The notes under the pieces are model-generated. The model made no database searches. It was not told where the DNA came from and was given only the letters and a program-made list of their open reading frames with translations. Both the position numbers and the translations under genes were made by a program. Of a stretch of DNA of 64,000 bases, positions 11,095-22,757 are shown one piece after another (position 1 is the first letter of the stretch; every line of letters starts with the position of its first letter). The DNA comes from Wurfbainia villosa (Eukaryota; Streptophyta; Magnoliopsida; Zingiberales; Zingiberaceae). The DNA lies in assembly GCA_025175895.1 (NCBI GenBank), contig CM045991.1, positions 82,695,174-82,759,173 of the forward strand, written 5' to 3'.

Positions 11095-12571
11095 TGATAC
11101 TTGGGCTAGGTGTGACATAGTCAGCCTAGTGGGGACTGACACAATAGACCATGTCCTGAACCAAGTGGGTATAAGATGAGTGAAGGGAATGAGGCACGAT
11201 TCATTCGAGCTGCTGAAGGGTTTCAGAAATAGTTCTGGATCAACCATTGATCTTTTCGGTTAATTGGGGATCATGATGTACTACTAGGTGCCACTCATGA
11301 TCGTTCTATAATTAATGGTTAATTATAGACGGCCAACATAAACTGAGAACCTATTTGGTCACACGCACAACGAGCGTAATCCAAAGGATTTAAAACGAGC
11401 TTGAGAATGGGATTCTCAGACCGAGAGAAACTAGGTTTGGTTGGACCAAACATAAAGCGAGCATGAAATCGTTTCAGTCGCAATGGAAGCGTGGATGGGC
11501 CGAGTCTTATGAAGACGTAATGGATGAACCAAAATGGTTTGGTTCTAATCCAATGGAGGAGAATAAACCAAAGGGTTTGGTTTATTTTAAACGAATGAAC
11601 CAAAAGTTGGTTCGGTTCGTTTTAACTTAAAATAAACCATCATGGTTTGGTTTATTTTAACTTATCTTAATGGAGCGGGTTAACGGGCCTAATGGTTATG
11701 ATCCAATAACCATTAAGAGAATTAGTTCTCTATAAAAGAGGGCTTAAGGGATAATTAAGCCCTAATCCAATCCAAAAACCCTAGCCCTAAGGTTGCCGCC
11801 CACTCCATTGAGGGAGCTCTCGGCACCAACCCTAAACCGCCGCCCATTGCTCCTCCAACCGGCGTCCAGAAGGCTGCTTCCTTCCCCCTCGCCGGCATCG
11901 AGCTGCTGCCGGTTAGTGCTCCGGTGATCTCCTTCAAGTTTGGCATCAAGGTGAGCTCTATCTCCCTTGGTTGGCCGGCGCCTATCACCTCCACCAAAGC
12001 TGTCCAGTTTTCTGGACAGCTTGTTCTCCTCTCGTCGGAGCATCGTTTGGACGACGGTTAGAGCTCCGACAGCGGCTAACTTACCGGGGATTCGATCTCC
12101 GGTAATCCTCTGAGGTGGAGAACGAAGGATTCGTCAATTGGTTGACGAATACCTCTCCGGAGAAGCGAGTTTTGAGAACTCGTATTAGGATCCGAATTTG
12201 GATTCGGATCGTGATCATCTCTCGATCACGTCGTCTTCAACACGAGGCTAGTAACCCGTACGAAGACGAAGCTCGTGGCTTAGCGAAGTCATCCCGAGTA
12301 ACTCGGCGTGGATACGGATAGAGACGATTCTAGCGAGGATCGTTCCGGTTGATGCCGTTCCCGCTACACGTCATACGAAAGGTATAACGTAGATAAATTT
12401 CCTTTTATTGCAAATTTAAATTTACGGTTATGTCTACACTTGTTGTACTATGCATGCGTGTGATGTGTGTGTTGTAATAAATGTAGATTTATTATTTTTA
12501 TTGCTTCCGCTGTGCTCATGTTTGCGAAACGTGATCGAACACACACACGCCGCGGTGCCGAAAACCCAACA
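11095..12571 (+). mobile_element. L: solo LTR of the element C family, short form
   Basis: Insertion of 1477 bp in the integrase frame of G, with a perfect TSD TAGCC (11090-11094 and 12572-12576). It starts TGATACTTGGGC and ends GAAAACCCAACA. It matches solo LTR J from 54092 to 55564 but lacks the first roughly 750 bp of the long LTR form seen in J and C. A TATAAAA box lies at 11732-11738. No internal element sequence remains. Small ORFs in both strands (10987-12321) have no family similarity. Confidence 0.88.
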
Positions 12572-12576
12572 TAGCC

Positions 12577-13715
12577 GACATCTCTTGAGGCAGCTCTAGC
12601 TTGTAAGCTACCTTACCAACTCTCTTCAATATCGGATACGGTCCCACATAGCGCGGACTCAGCTTACCCTTCCTTCCGAATCTCATCACTCCCTTCATAG
12701 GGGCCACTTTGAGGAATACCAGATCCCCGACTTCGAATTCTAACGGTCTATGCCGCATATCTGCATAGCTCTTTTGTCGGCTCTAAGCAGTTTCAATTCT
12801 TTGGCGGATGTTCTGTATAGCTCGGGTGGTGTCGTCAATGAAATCTATTTGGAGTCCCATCCCCTTCTTTTCACCACCCTCGTACCAGCATATAGGAGAT
12901 CTACATTTCCTCCCGTATAGAGCCTCGTAGGGTGGCATTCCAATAGTAGCTTGGTAGCTATTGTTGTAGGCAAATTCTGCCAAGCATAAGTATCGGCACC
13001 AGCTCCCTTTGAAATCCAGGGCGCAAGCTCGTAACATATCCTCCAGTACTTGATTTACCCTTTCGGTCTGTCCGTCCATCTGAGGATGGAAGGCGATGAT
13101 CGAATAATAGATTCGTGCCAAGGGCCTTCTGAACACATTCCCAGAAATGGGAAATAAAACGACCATCTCTGTCAGAAATGATGGTCTTAGGAATCCCATG
13201 TAATCTGATAATTTCCTTAACATATAATTGAGCCAGTTGCTCAGTCGAATAGGTCATCTTGATTGCTGAGAAGTGGGTAGACTTCGTCAATCTGTCCACA
13301 ATTACCCATATAGCATCATATCCATTTGTCGTCTTGGGCAATCCTGAGATGAAATCCATAGAAATATCTTCCCATTTCCATTCTAGAATTTGGATCGGCT
13401 GCAGTGTTCCTCCAGGTCTCCGGTGTTCTGCTTTAACCCTCTGGCAAGTCAGGCAGGTACTGACATACTGAGCCACATCTCTTTTCATACCGAACCACTA
13501 GAATTTTCTTTTCAGATCTTGGTACATCTTGGTGGTTCCAGGATGCATCGCATAAGGAGTTCCGTGAGCTTCCTCAAATATCTTCTTCCGTAATTTTGGA
13601 TCATCGGGAATACACAAGCGATCCCTGAGGTAGAGTATTCCACTATCAGAGATACGAAACCCATCATCCTTTCCTTCTAGGACCTCTTGCTTGATCCTCT
13701 GAATGTTCGGGTCAC
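12577..13715 (-). pseudogene. pol: Integrase of element G
   Basis: Ty3/gypsy integrase, which would join the cDNA to host DNA in the nucleus. In minus-strand order it shows the HHCC zinc-binding part (HGTPYAMHPG, then CLTCQRVKAEH, with one TAG between), the catalytic core with its first two Asp (DFISGLPKTTNGYDAIW and IISDRDGRF), a frameshift near 13140, then the Glu region (GQTERVNQVLEDML) and YNNSYQATIGMPPYEALYGR. It continues to 12577 with RPLEFEVGDLVFLKVAPMKG and the GPYPILKRVGKVAYKLELP segment, where solo LTR L breaks it. At least one frameshift and two stops make it non-functional. Confidence 0.9.
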
Positions 13716-14971
13716 GGGTTTACTTTTCCAATATATCGTCGAATAGCGTCGGTACTATCGTCATAGTCGAGAGCTGACCGGAAATGATTTCAACCCTGTA
13801 ATGCATAATTTCCTTTTCTAAGGGCCGAGATAATACTGATAGAGACATCAAGGTGGCATAGGACTTCCTGCTGAGTGCATCAGCCACCTTGTTCGCTTTT
13901 CCTGGATGGTAGAAGATCTCGCAGTCATAATCCTTGACGAGCTCGAGCCATCTGCGTTGTCTCATGTTCAGGTCCTTCTGTGTGAAGAAATATTTCAGGC
14001 TCTGGTGGTTTGTATAAATCCTACACTGAGCTCCATATAGATAATGCCTCCATGTTTTTAGAGCAAAGACCACAACCGCTAGCTCTAGATCGTGAGTGGG
14101 ATAATTCCTTTCATGTTCTTTGAGTTGCCTAGAGGCGTAGGCAATGACCTTGCCGTTCTGCATGAGTACAGCTCCAAGTCCCAACTTGGAAGCGTCACTG
14201 TACATGTTGAAGCCTTCGTTACTGTCCGGAAGAGCAAGGATTAGAGCGTTGGTTAGTCTCTTTTTCAATTCTGTGAAACTCTTCTTGCAGGCGTCCGTCC
14301 ATTCATACTTTTTGTTCTTTCTGGTGAGGACTGTCATAGGGGCTACAATTCTAGAGAAGTTCTCTACAAACTTCATGTAGTAGCTTGCTAGCCCAAGAAA
14401 GCTTCTGATCTCGCTGGCATTCTTTGGTGGTTCGATTACTCACACTTCAATCTTTATTGGGTCTACCATCACTCCGTGCTTGGATATAATGTGACCCAAA
14501 AATGATACTTGATCGAGCCAGAATTCGCATTTGGGGAACTTTGCATATAGCTGCTTTTCCCGAAGAATCTGTAATACCATATTCAGGTGTTCTGCGTGCT
14601 CTTCTGGGGTTCTCGAATATATCAGTATATCGTCGATAAAAATGATTACAAATTTATCGAGGAATGCCGAGAATACCCGATTCATTATATCTATGAACAT
14701 AGCAGCAATTCAAGAGCATAACTACGAACTCGTAATGTCCGTATCTTATTTGGAAAGTCGTCTTTGGTATATCATCTGGTTTCACTTTCACTTGATGATA
14801 GCTAGACCTCAGGTCAATCTTAGAGAAGACGGTGGCACCCTTTAGCTGGTCAAACAGGTCGTCAATCCGCGATAAAGGGTACCTGTTATTGATCGTCACA
14901 TTATTTAGCGCTCGGTAGTCTATGCACATTCGCATAGACCCATCTTTCTTCTTTACCAACAGTACGGGAGT
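13716..14971 (-). pseudogene. pol: Reverse transcriptase and RNase H of element G
   Basis: Copies the element RNA into cDNA (RT) and removes the RNA strand (RNase H). RT begins near 14971 (TPVLLVKKKDGSMRMCIDYR) and shows YPLSRIDDLFDQL, YHQVKVKPDD and the catalytic FIDDILIYS. The PFG-x-TNAP segment is damaged by a frameshift near 14700, and a stop and shift lie near 14430-14380. RNase H follows with MYSDASKLGLGAVL, YASRQLKEHERNYPTHDLEL, YTNHQSLKYFF (Asn where Asp is normal) and HPGKANKVADALSR. Nothing resembling gag or protease precedes RT; the N-terminal part of RT is also short. Confidence 0.9.
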
Positions 14972-15120
14972 TCAGTAACCACATGCATAAGAGTAGGTGG
15001 GGGTATTGTCTCATCGACTCTATTACTACGTCTTCCATATATTACTTTCTCATCGACCCTATTACTACGTCTTTCATATATTACTATCTCATCGACCCTA
15101 TTACTGCGTCTCCCAGCCAT
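14953..15120 (-). CDS. Arg-rich 13-residue-repeat leader ORF of element G
   Basis: A 55-codon ORF placed where gag should begin, between the leader and RT. It starts MAGRRSNRVDEIV, then repeats a 13-residue unit of the form RRSNRVDExVIYx three times. The DNA repeat is 39 bp, so it keeps frame. It ends at a TAA at 14953-14955 and runs into RT with a frame offset. Element F has the same repeat, there in frame with RT. It is probably the remnant of the gag N-terminus, expanded as a coding minisatellite after gag and protease were lost. Whether any protein is made is unknown. Confidence 0.6.
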   Translation of the reverse strand: MAGRRSNRVDEIVIYERRSNRVDEKVIYGRRSNRVDETIPPPTLMHVVTELPYCW

Positions 15121-15356
15121 ATTTATCTTCATATATTAGAATAAGGCTAGTATAAGATTATCATTCATTTATTTATGCATTATCTAAAGGCTAGCATAAG
15201 GTTATCATACATATTTTCATGCATATTTAAGCTAAAAGCATTTCTTATCATACATGAACAGAATAGAGTGGGCATAGAATTTCTTACTTGGATCAGCAGG
15301 AATGGAGCTTGATATGTGTGTAGTGGAAAGGCAGATCTGCTCGACATTTGAACTCA
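15121..15356 (-). other. Leader and degraded primer-binding site of element G
   Basis: Non-coding leader between the 5' LTR and the repeat ORF. The part next to the LTR (about 15330-15356) aligns with the F leader after its primer-binding site (shared TCTGCCTTTCCACTACACACA), but the TGGTATCAGAGC core is mutated beyond recognition in G. Confidence 0.7.
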
Positions 15357-15899
15357 TGCTGCCCGCCTTTCGGGTTCGAGGGGCGGCACGACGCAATCGT
15401 ACATACATGCATTACAGCGGAAGACTACCTATACTTCTTACAGCGGAAGACTTTAGACTTATATTTTTTTTTCTTCTTTAAAACATAAACATGCGTCATC
15501 ATTTCACAGATACTTCTTTTTAAACATAGAGCATGCATCATTATTTCATAAGTACTTAGTTCAAGTTCATAAAAATCATCTTAAAGGAAAACATGGATAA
15601 GCAAACATAACAGATCTCCTCCACCATGCCACTACCACACACACTTTGCCCCTGCTGCTGCTCCCTTTAGTTTAGCCACCCTTTACCCTTATCTGCAGTA
15701 CAAGGGAACATAAACTATAAGCACATAGACTTAGTAAGATCCTGTCCTACTCACAAAAACCATATGTCAAACATTAGGCATAGAGTAGTGACATGATCAT
15801 ATAACACATATAAGCATAACATTCATATAAACATACAACGACATATAAACGAACATAACAAGCATATAAACATACAAGAACATAAGCAAGCATAACATG
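15357..15899 (-). repeat. 5' LTR of element G, first part
   Basis: Begins TGCTGCCCGCCTTTCGGG and matches 7724-8280 closely. It is cut by copia element H at 15899 (TSD ACATG) and continues at 24638. Confidence 0.9.
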
Positions 15900-17666
15900 T
15901 GTTAGTTATAGCCCTAGAGCCAATCATGTGATGGTTGAAAAGGGAACATTTTGTATCATATTCAATAAAGGCAAAGGATTGGTTATTATATTTACATCTT
16001 GCTTGTGCCAGCTAAATTAAATATAATAATGCCCTAAAAAAGTAGGTTCTTATCTACAGCACATCAATTGGCAGAATTGATTATGAGAGGCTATAGAGAA
16101 CACTTTCCTAAATGTTCCTAGTCAAGTATTAATATGCAAGGGCAATATTAATACATAAAGACTAGCATGTAGGTCACTTGATGACTTGATCTCACAAGTC
16201 ATGGATATATGATATCAAGTTGACACATGGGTATATATTAGAGAATATATACTGAACTGACCCGCCATGAGAAAGTTTCATGGATCGTTATATGAGTGTC
16301 ATAAACTTTCATGTGACTATTGGTATGAATAGTCCTCAACCAAGTCACTACGCTTCCCTACATAAGGAATTATGTACTTTGGTATCACAAACGCCACCCG
16401 AATAGGTGGACCATAAAGGCGACATCGGGTATATAACAAATTATGCGAGGGATGTGAGTGATGTAGATGGGATCTATCCTCTCATATGACGAGAGTGATA
16501 TCTGGGCTCTTTGATTGAGTAGAACTAAAACGCATGGTTATGCTCGAATGAGTCAATATGAGATATTGAGCTCATTTGTTTGAGTTAGTTTACTCAGGGA
16601 TCAAGAAACACATAGATTGATCGAGGATGACACGGTCTATGCCTCATTGGTTAATCTGATATCAAAGATAGAAGGACACGGTCATACATTATAGTAGTCA
16701 CTTTAAAGGTTAGTCGGATCTTGACTTATTTCAGAATCCTGGGTAGCAATGATGTATTGCTAGATGCTATCGCTTGTGTATCTAAAAGAGTTTAGATCCA
16801 CCGCCAACGCTATGAGAGCCTATAGGTCACACACAAAAGAGCATGATGATTAGAAGAATTAGTGCATTCTAGTTTGACTAGAATAATTTGGGAATAAGCT
16901 TAAGTACAAAATGGTTTTTGGACTTTAAGCTTAATGAGAATTTTAGCTAATTGATTTAATGAGATTAATTCAATATGTTAACTTATTGATTTAATGAGAT
17001 TAATTCAATATGATAACATAAGCTTAATTGAATTAATAAGATTAATTCAACATGCATGAATGCCACATAAGCATGCCATAAGCATGCCACCTAAGCTAGA
17101 TAAGGTGGGCTTATTGAATTAATAAGATTAATTCAACATGCATGAATGTCACACAAGCATGCCACATAATCATGCCCATTGATTGGTAGGAGGTGAAAGG
17201 GTTTTTCCAACCCTATAAAAGACTCCATTGAGTGGCCGGCCAATGTGAGATTGTTGTTGTGTGAGAGCTTGAGAGCTTGGTGGAAGCTTTGGTTGTGTGG
17301 TTTTGTGAGTGTAGGCTAGCAAGAAGAGTAGTCTCTTCTTCCCTTCTCTTTTCCCTAGCTTCCTCTCCTTTAGGACTTCTCTAGCAAGAAGTAAAGAAGA
17401 GCCCTTCTAGTTTTTCTTTTGTGAGACAAGAGCTTGCTCGTGTGGATACATATAGAGGCACCTGGACATTTGAACGTGCTAAAGATCCAACAAACCAAAA
17501 GGAAAAGCGGATTACAAGGGCACGCAACAAAGGTAATCCTCTCCTATAAGATAGGTTTGGTTTTAGAGAATTTATTTTGTACGAGGTTTTCTTTCGCAAG
17601 GATCACTAGGAAGGATCCTAATTTTTCCGCTATGCATATGCTATTTGGCATATAGAAATCCCTACA
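15900..17666 (+). repeat. 5' LTR of element H
   Basis: 1767 bp. Compared with the 3' LTR it lacks about 108 bp (present at about 24041-24148) just before the TATA box. A tandem AT-rich motif (GATTAATTCAATATG and AAGATTAATTCAACATGC) occupies 16940-17150. Confidence 0.93.
17214..17220 (+). promoter_or_regulatory. TATA box in 5' LTR of element H
   Basis: TATAAAA within CAACCCTATAAAAGACTCC, the likely start of the element transcript. The matching box in the 3' LTR is at 24172-24178. Confidence 0.7.
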
Positions 17667-17668
17667 AA

Positions 17669-17682
17669 GGGTATCAGAGCCA
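17669..17682 (+). promoter_or_regulatory. Primer-binding site of element H
   Basis: GGGTATCAGAGCCAC two bases after the LTR; one base from the usual TGGTATCAGAGC that pairs with initiator methionine tRNA. Confidence 0.8.
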
Positions 17683-18884
17683 CTTATGAAAGATCGTATA
17701 AAAATAGTTTTTCTCTATTTTATATATGATATAGAAGTAGGATGAATTTTATTATGAGTTGATAATTGCATTAGCAAATTTTCAAACATAATAAAATATC
17801 CGATGTCTTTTAAAAGTTAAAATTGACATGGTGCATGGTTATGGCCTAGTCCCAAAAAGTTTGTGATTGTGTGTTATAATTCTTAATACGGCCTACGTGT
17901 CGTGCCTTTCTCCTAAAATTCTTGTTGTAAAATTAGCTTTAGACTCGAATGTAACTCGAGTATTTCTCCTTTTGTAATATACAACAAAGATGGAGGGTCC
18001 ATTGGAAGATAATGTTACAAGGAGGAAGTCAACAACACAAGACAACCAAAAGGAAGCACTTGGGAGAAGATGCTATCCCTAGGTTGACCAATCAATCTTC
18101 TCATTGGCTTGAGAAGATTGTAGAATAAGGGCCATAACCATGACACACTTAGTTTAACTTGTATGTGATGCATGTTAATTTAGCTTATATGTAATGTATG
18201 CTAATATGTATGTGATGCATGTTTAAGTTTATATCTTAATAAGTCAAATACGATATGCCTACCAAAGTTTGGTACTCACTACTTTCTCGAGCATTTGTTA
18301 TTGGGTTTGCCAAAGCAAAGCAATGCATTTTATCTTGGAAGAGTGCGAGTGGACAATCGTGATGTCCCGCTATCAAACTTGGTTAAGACTTAATTAAGTT
18401 TTTCTTAATTAGTTAAGAAAGTAGAGGCATATATTAGCTTTGAGCATAAGTTTTAAAATTAGTTTTATGTGATTTCCGAACATCAACTTTGTCTTAGAAG
18501 TGGTCGTTGTTCGATATCCAAGAAGGCCCTCGTGCTCGCCACACTGAAGCTGGTTTAGGAATAAACACTAAACTAATCTAAACTTAATAAAAGCTATTAA
18601 AGAGTTACATCATATGTAATTGGCAAAAGATTGCCTACCTAATCATACTACGTCTTGGGCGATTAGCCAAAGCTAACTCAAGACGAATTATGATGTGGAT
18701 CTTTATCCCATATAAATTTATAGCTAAATAGTAGCTAATGATGTAAGCAAAAAGTGTTTGCCTACATCAATGATTAGCTCATATCAAAGCTATGAGAATT
18801 TAGTGGGAGCCTCATTTAATTAAAGGCCTAATTAAATGACTTAGGTATGATACTTAATTTTGCATTTTATTGTTGTAGATCACC
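17683..18884 (+). other. Long untranslated leader of element H
   Basis: About 1.2 kb with no supported ORF. At 18492-18553 it holds a copy of the roughly 58-bp motif also present twice after the gag of element A (AGAAGTGGTCGTTG and GATATCCAAGAAGGCC). Confidence 0.7.
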
Positions 18885-19803
18885 ATGTCATCTAACACGA
18901 CACACCCCCTCAACTTGCGATCTGTCCTTGAGAAGGACAAGCTCAATGGAGCGAACTTTCTAGACTGGTATAGGAACTTGAGGATTATCTCAAGCAAGAA
19001 CGCAAACTGTATGTCCTAGAGCACCTACCTCAAACACCGCCTCGCGCCACTCGTCGAAAAAGATGCTTATAAGAAGCATCAAGATGACGCATTAGATGTG
19101 TCATGCCTTATGCTTGCAACCATGAACTCTGAGCTTCAGAAACAACATGAGAACATGGATGCCTATGATATGGTTGAGCATTTGAAACAACTATATCAAG
19201 GACAAGCTAGGCACGAGCATTTTGAAGTGTCTAAGGCTCTTTTTGCATGCAAGATGCAAGAAAGAACACTGTAGGAACTCACGACTTTAAAATGATTGGG
19301 TACGCTTGAGAACCTTAAAGACTAGGTTTTCCATCGAGCCAAGAATTGGCAACCGATGTTATCCTCGCAATCGTTTTAAGCATATAATCAATTCGCCATG
19401 AATTATAACATGAATGAAATTGATAAACCTTTGCGAGATTCTCAAAGATGTTAAGAATCACAACCGAATCTCAAGAAGAAAGTTAGTAACGTACTAATGG
19501 TCAAGAAGGGCAAAGGTAAGCGCAAAGGCAAGGGTAAGACCCAAGCCAAAGGCAAGGCCAATTCATCCACTTCAAAGGGTAAAGGTAAAGTACCTAAGGA
19601 AGGGGACTGTTTCCATTGCGGTGAGACTGGACACTGGAAGTTTAACCGCAAAGTCTACCTTGAGGAAGTAAAGAATAAAAGAAGTGGGACTTACCGTGTA
19701 TACACGCTTATAGAAGTTAATCTATCTATTTCTTCTACATGGGTATTAGATCTGGATGTGCATCTCACATTTGTACTAATGTGCGAGGGAGAAATAGTAG
19801 ACT
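18885..19803 (+). pseudogene. gag: gag and protease start of element H
   Basis: Copia gag beginning at ATG 18885 (MSSNTTHPLNLRSVLEKDKL, followed by NGANFLDWYRNLRI), broken by several stops and indels between 19010 and 19500. The basic stretch before the knuckle (KKGKGKRKGKGKTQAKGK) is nucleic-acid-binding in type. The knuckle is CFHCGETGHWKFN followed by Arg, so its last Cys is lost (TGC to CGC would explain it). The protease start TWVLD is followed by a frameshift; the usual Asp-Thr-Gly with GCASHIC can be read only by changing frame near 19757. Confidence 0.85.
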
Positions 19804-19837
19804 AATGGCAAAGGCGAAGTGGACCTACGAGTAGGCA

Positions 19838-20707
19838 ATGGCGCAAAGTCGTTGTCAGAGTCGTAGGAACATATTCTTTGTCTTTGCCCACCGGGCTTAT
19901 CTTAGAACTAGAGGAGTGCTTATATGTACTGCATTGACAAAGAACATAATTTACGTATCTTGTTTAGACAAGAAAAACTTTTCTTTTATAATAAAGGACA
20001 AATGTTGTTCCATTTATTTGAATGAAATGTTCTATTGTAATGCACCACTTATGAATGGTCTCTATGTTCTAGATTTAGAAAACCCAATATATAACGTAAA
20101 TACCAAACGGTTCAAATCGAATGATTTGAACCAAACATATCTCTGGCACTGTCGCCTAGGTCACATAAATGAAAAACGCATATCCCAACTCCATAAAGAT
20201 GGATTATTGGACTCATTTGATTTTGAATCATATGAGGTATGCGAATCTTGTCTTTTAGGAAAGATGACTAAAACTCCATTTAGTGAACATGGCGAGAGAG
20301 CGACGGACTTGTTAGGACTCATACATACTGATGTATGTGGCCCTTTCAATATCAAAGCCAAAGGAGGCTATAAATACTTTATTACTTTCACTGATGATAT
20401 GAGTAGATTCGGCTACTTATATTTGATGAGACATAAGTCAGAATCCTTTGAAAAGTTCAAAGCATTCAAGAATGAAGTACAAAACCAACTTGGTAAGCGT
20501 ATTAAGCTACTTCGATCAGATCGAGGTGGTGAATACCTTAGTCAAGAGTTTCGTGATCACCTGGCTGAGTGTGGGATAATATCCCAACTCACTCCACCTG
20601 GAACACCACAATGGAATGGTGTATCTGAGAGGAGAAATCGTACTCTATTAGATATGGTACGATCAATGATGAGCCGATCGATCTACCTACTTCCTTTTGG
20701 GGACTAG
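19838..20707 (+). pseudogene. pol: Integrase of element H
   Basis: Best preserved part of H, an open frame of 289 residues. The GAG-pre-integrase part leads to WHCRLGHINEKRI and CESCLLGKM, which supply the HHCC zinc-binding residues. The catalytic core has Asp in HTDVCGPF, Asp in LRSDRGGEYLS and Glu in NGVSERRNRTLLDMVRSMM, the copia DDE set. The upstream join to protease is shifted and the frame closes at 20707, before the usual end (LP-SFWG-AL), after a short deletion. Confidence 0.92.
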
Positions 20708-20719
20708 CTCTAGAGACCG

Positions 20720-21990
20720 CTTTCACACTTAATCGTCCCCATCAAAAGTCAGAGAAAAGACACCATATACGATATATGGACTGGGAAGAGTCCCAAAATG
20801 TCTTTTATAAAGATTTGGGGTTGTGAAGCTTATGTAAGACGTCAAGTCTCGGATAAACTAGGACCCAAATCGATAAGTGTTATTTTGAGGATATCCCAAG
20901 GAAACTAAGGGATATTACTTACAATCCCACACTTGGCAAGGTGTTTGTTGCAAATGCCGTTTTCTAGAAAGAGAATTTATTTCTAGAAAAACTAGTGGGA
21001 GTAAAATTCATCTTGAAGAAGTTCAAGATGACGATAACACTAAGGCTTCGATGGAAAATGAACAGGAACCACAAAGTGTTGTGGATGAGGAAAGTGTTGC
21101 CCAAAGAGTTGTGGAGCAGACACCTGTTCAAGTAGACCAACCTCTTCGTAGATCTGATAGGATCCGTCGTCAACCCGAGAGATATTCTTTTCTCTTGACT
21201 GACAACGGTGAGGTATTGCTTGTCGATCTTGACGAGCCTACATCCTATCAAGAAGCTATGATGAGCCCAGATTCCGAGAAATGGCTAGAGGCCATGAGAT
21301 CCGAAATGGAATCCATGTACACTAACCAAGTATGGACCTGGTCGATCCACCAAGGTAAAACCCATTGGGTGTAAGTGGGTCTTTAAAGTAAAGACTGACA
21401 TGGATGGTAATAAGCATACCTATAAATGTAGATTGGTGGCTAAAGGATTCAAACAAATTCATGGTATTGACTATGATGAAACCTTTTCACCAGTTGCGAT
21501 GCTTAAATCCATTCGGATCATACTTGCTATCGCTTACCACGATTATGAGATCCGGCAGATGGATGTCAAAACCGCTTGAATGGAAAGCTACTCGAGGATG
21601 TGTACATGACACACCGAGGGTTTTGAAGATCCAAAGCATCCCGAAAGGTATGCAAACTGCAAAGGTCCATTTATGGACTAAAGCAAGCCTCTCGAAGCTG
21701 GAATCTTCGATTCGATGATGCAATCAAGGAGTTTGGTTTCATCAAGAATGAAGATGAACCTTGTGTCTACAAGAGAAATAGTGGGAGCACAGTTGTATTT
21801 CTTGTCTTGCATGTAGATGACATACTTCTCATCGAAATGATATTCCTCACCCACCGTGAAGATGTGGTTAGGGAATTGTTTCGATGAAAGACTTAGTGAA
21901 GTGCCTATATTCTAGGCATCAAGATCTATAGAGATAGATCTAAAAGATTACTTGGCCTAAGTCGAGTACATACATGAGATAAAGTGCTAG
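20720..21990 (+). pseudogene. pol: Reverse transcriptase of element H
   Basis: Copia RT in several frames. After a linker (21051-21374, RRSDRIRRQPERYSFLL, then YQEAMMSPDSEKWLEAMRSE) come WVFKVKTDMDGN, LVAKGFKQIHGIDYDETFSP and KSIRIILAIAYHDYEI. A frameshift follows, then remnants of the QMDVKTAFLNG and YGLKQASR blocks. The catalytic motif appears near 21810 as HVDDILLI, His in place of Tyr before the two Asp. At least four indels are needed to follow the domain. Confidence 0.85.
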
Positions 21991-22757
21991 ATCGCTTTGC
22001 TATGCAAAATTCCAAGAAAGGATTTCGCTTTATCACATGGTGTGAGTCTTTCAAGACTCAATGTCCCTCTTCTAAGGAGGAGAGAGATCGCATGGATAAG
22101 ATCCTTATAGGGTCTATCATGTACGCCATGCTTTGTACTGCTCGACGTCTCGTATGCTTTGAGCATGACGAGTAGATATCGGATCGGTGAAAGTCATCGG
22201 ATAGCAAATCAAAAATATTCTTAAATACTTACGAAGAACGAAAGAATATTTCCTGATATTCGAGGCAATGAGGAGCTAATCAGAAGGGTTATAGTGATGC
22301 AAGCTTCCAAATGCATAAGGATGACTATAGATCGCAATCGGGTACGTGTTTTGCTCGAATGGTGGAGCCGTGAGTGGAAGAGTTCAAGCAGACACGCTTG
22401 TCGATTCTACAAGCGAGTATATATTGCTCGATGCAAGAAAGGAGGTGTTTGGCTCCGCAAGTTCATCGTGAACTTGGGTAGTTCCTAGCATTACAGATCC
22501 AATAGACCTCTATTGTGACAACAATGGGGCTATTGACAGCTAAGGAACCTCGATCACATCACGGACCAAACACATATCGGCGCTTCCATCTCATTCGAGA
22601 GATCATCGATAGAGGAGATGTGAGGATATGCAGAGTACCATGTAAGCTAACATCGCAGATCCATTGACCAAGGCTTTGTACAGAGGAAGCATGATGGTCA
22701 CACTAGGTCACTAGGTATTAGATATCATAGTGATTGGTACTAGTGCTAGTGGGAGAT
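21991..22757 (+). pseudogene. pol: RNase H end of element H, with polypurine tract
   Basis: Heavily damaged copia RNase H. Fragments such as CPSSKEERDRMDKI, GSIMYAMLCT, then later GCFG-like pieces and NGAI-like sequence around 22520 can be placed only by comparison with element C. The polypurine tract AGTGGGAGAT (22748-22757) directly precedes the 3' LTR. Confidence 0.75.

Noticed and set aside
12115..12321. Arg/Ile-rich ORF (IRIRIWIRI)
   Set aside because: Translation of a GGATCCGAATTTGGATTCGGATC-like palindromic stretch in the LTR of the C family; the frame differs in J.
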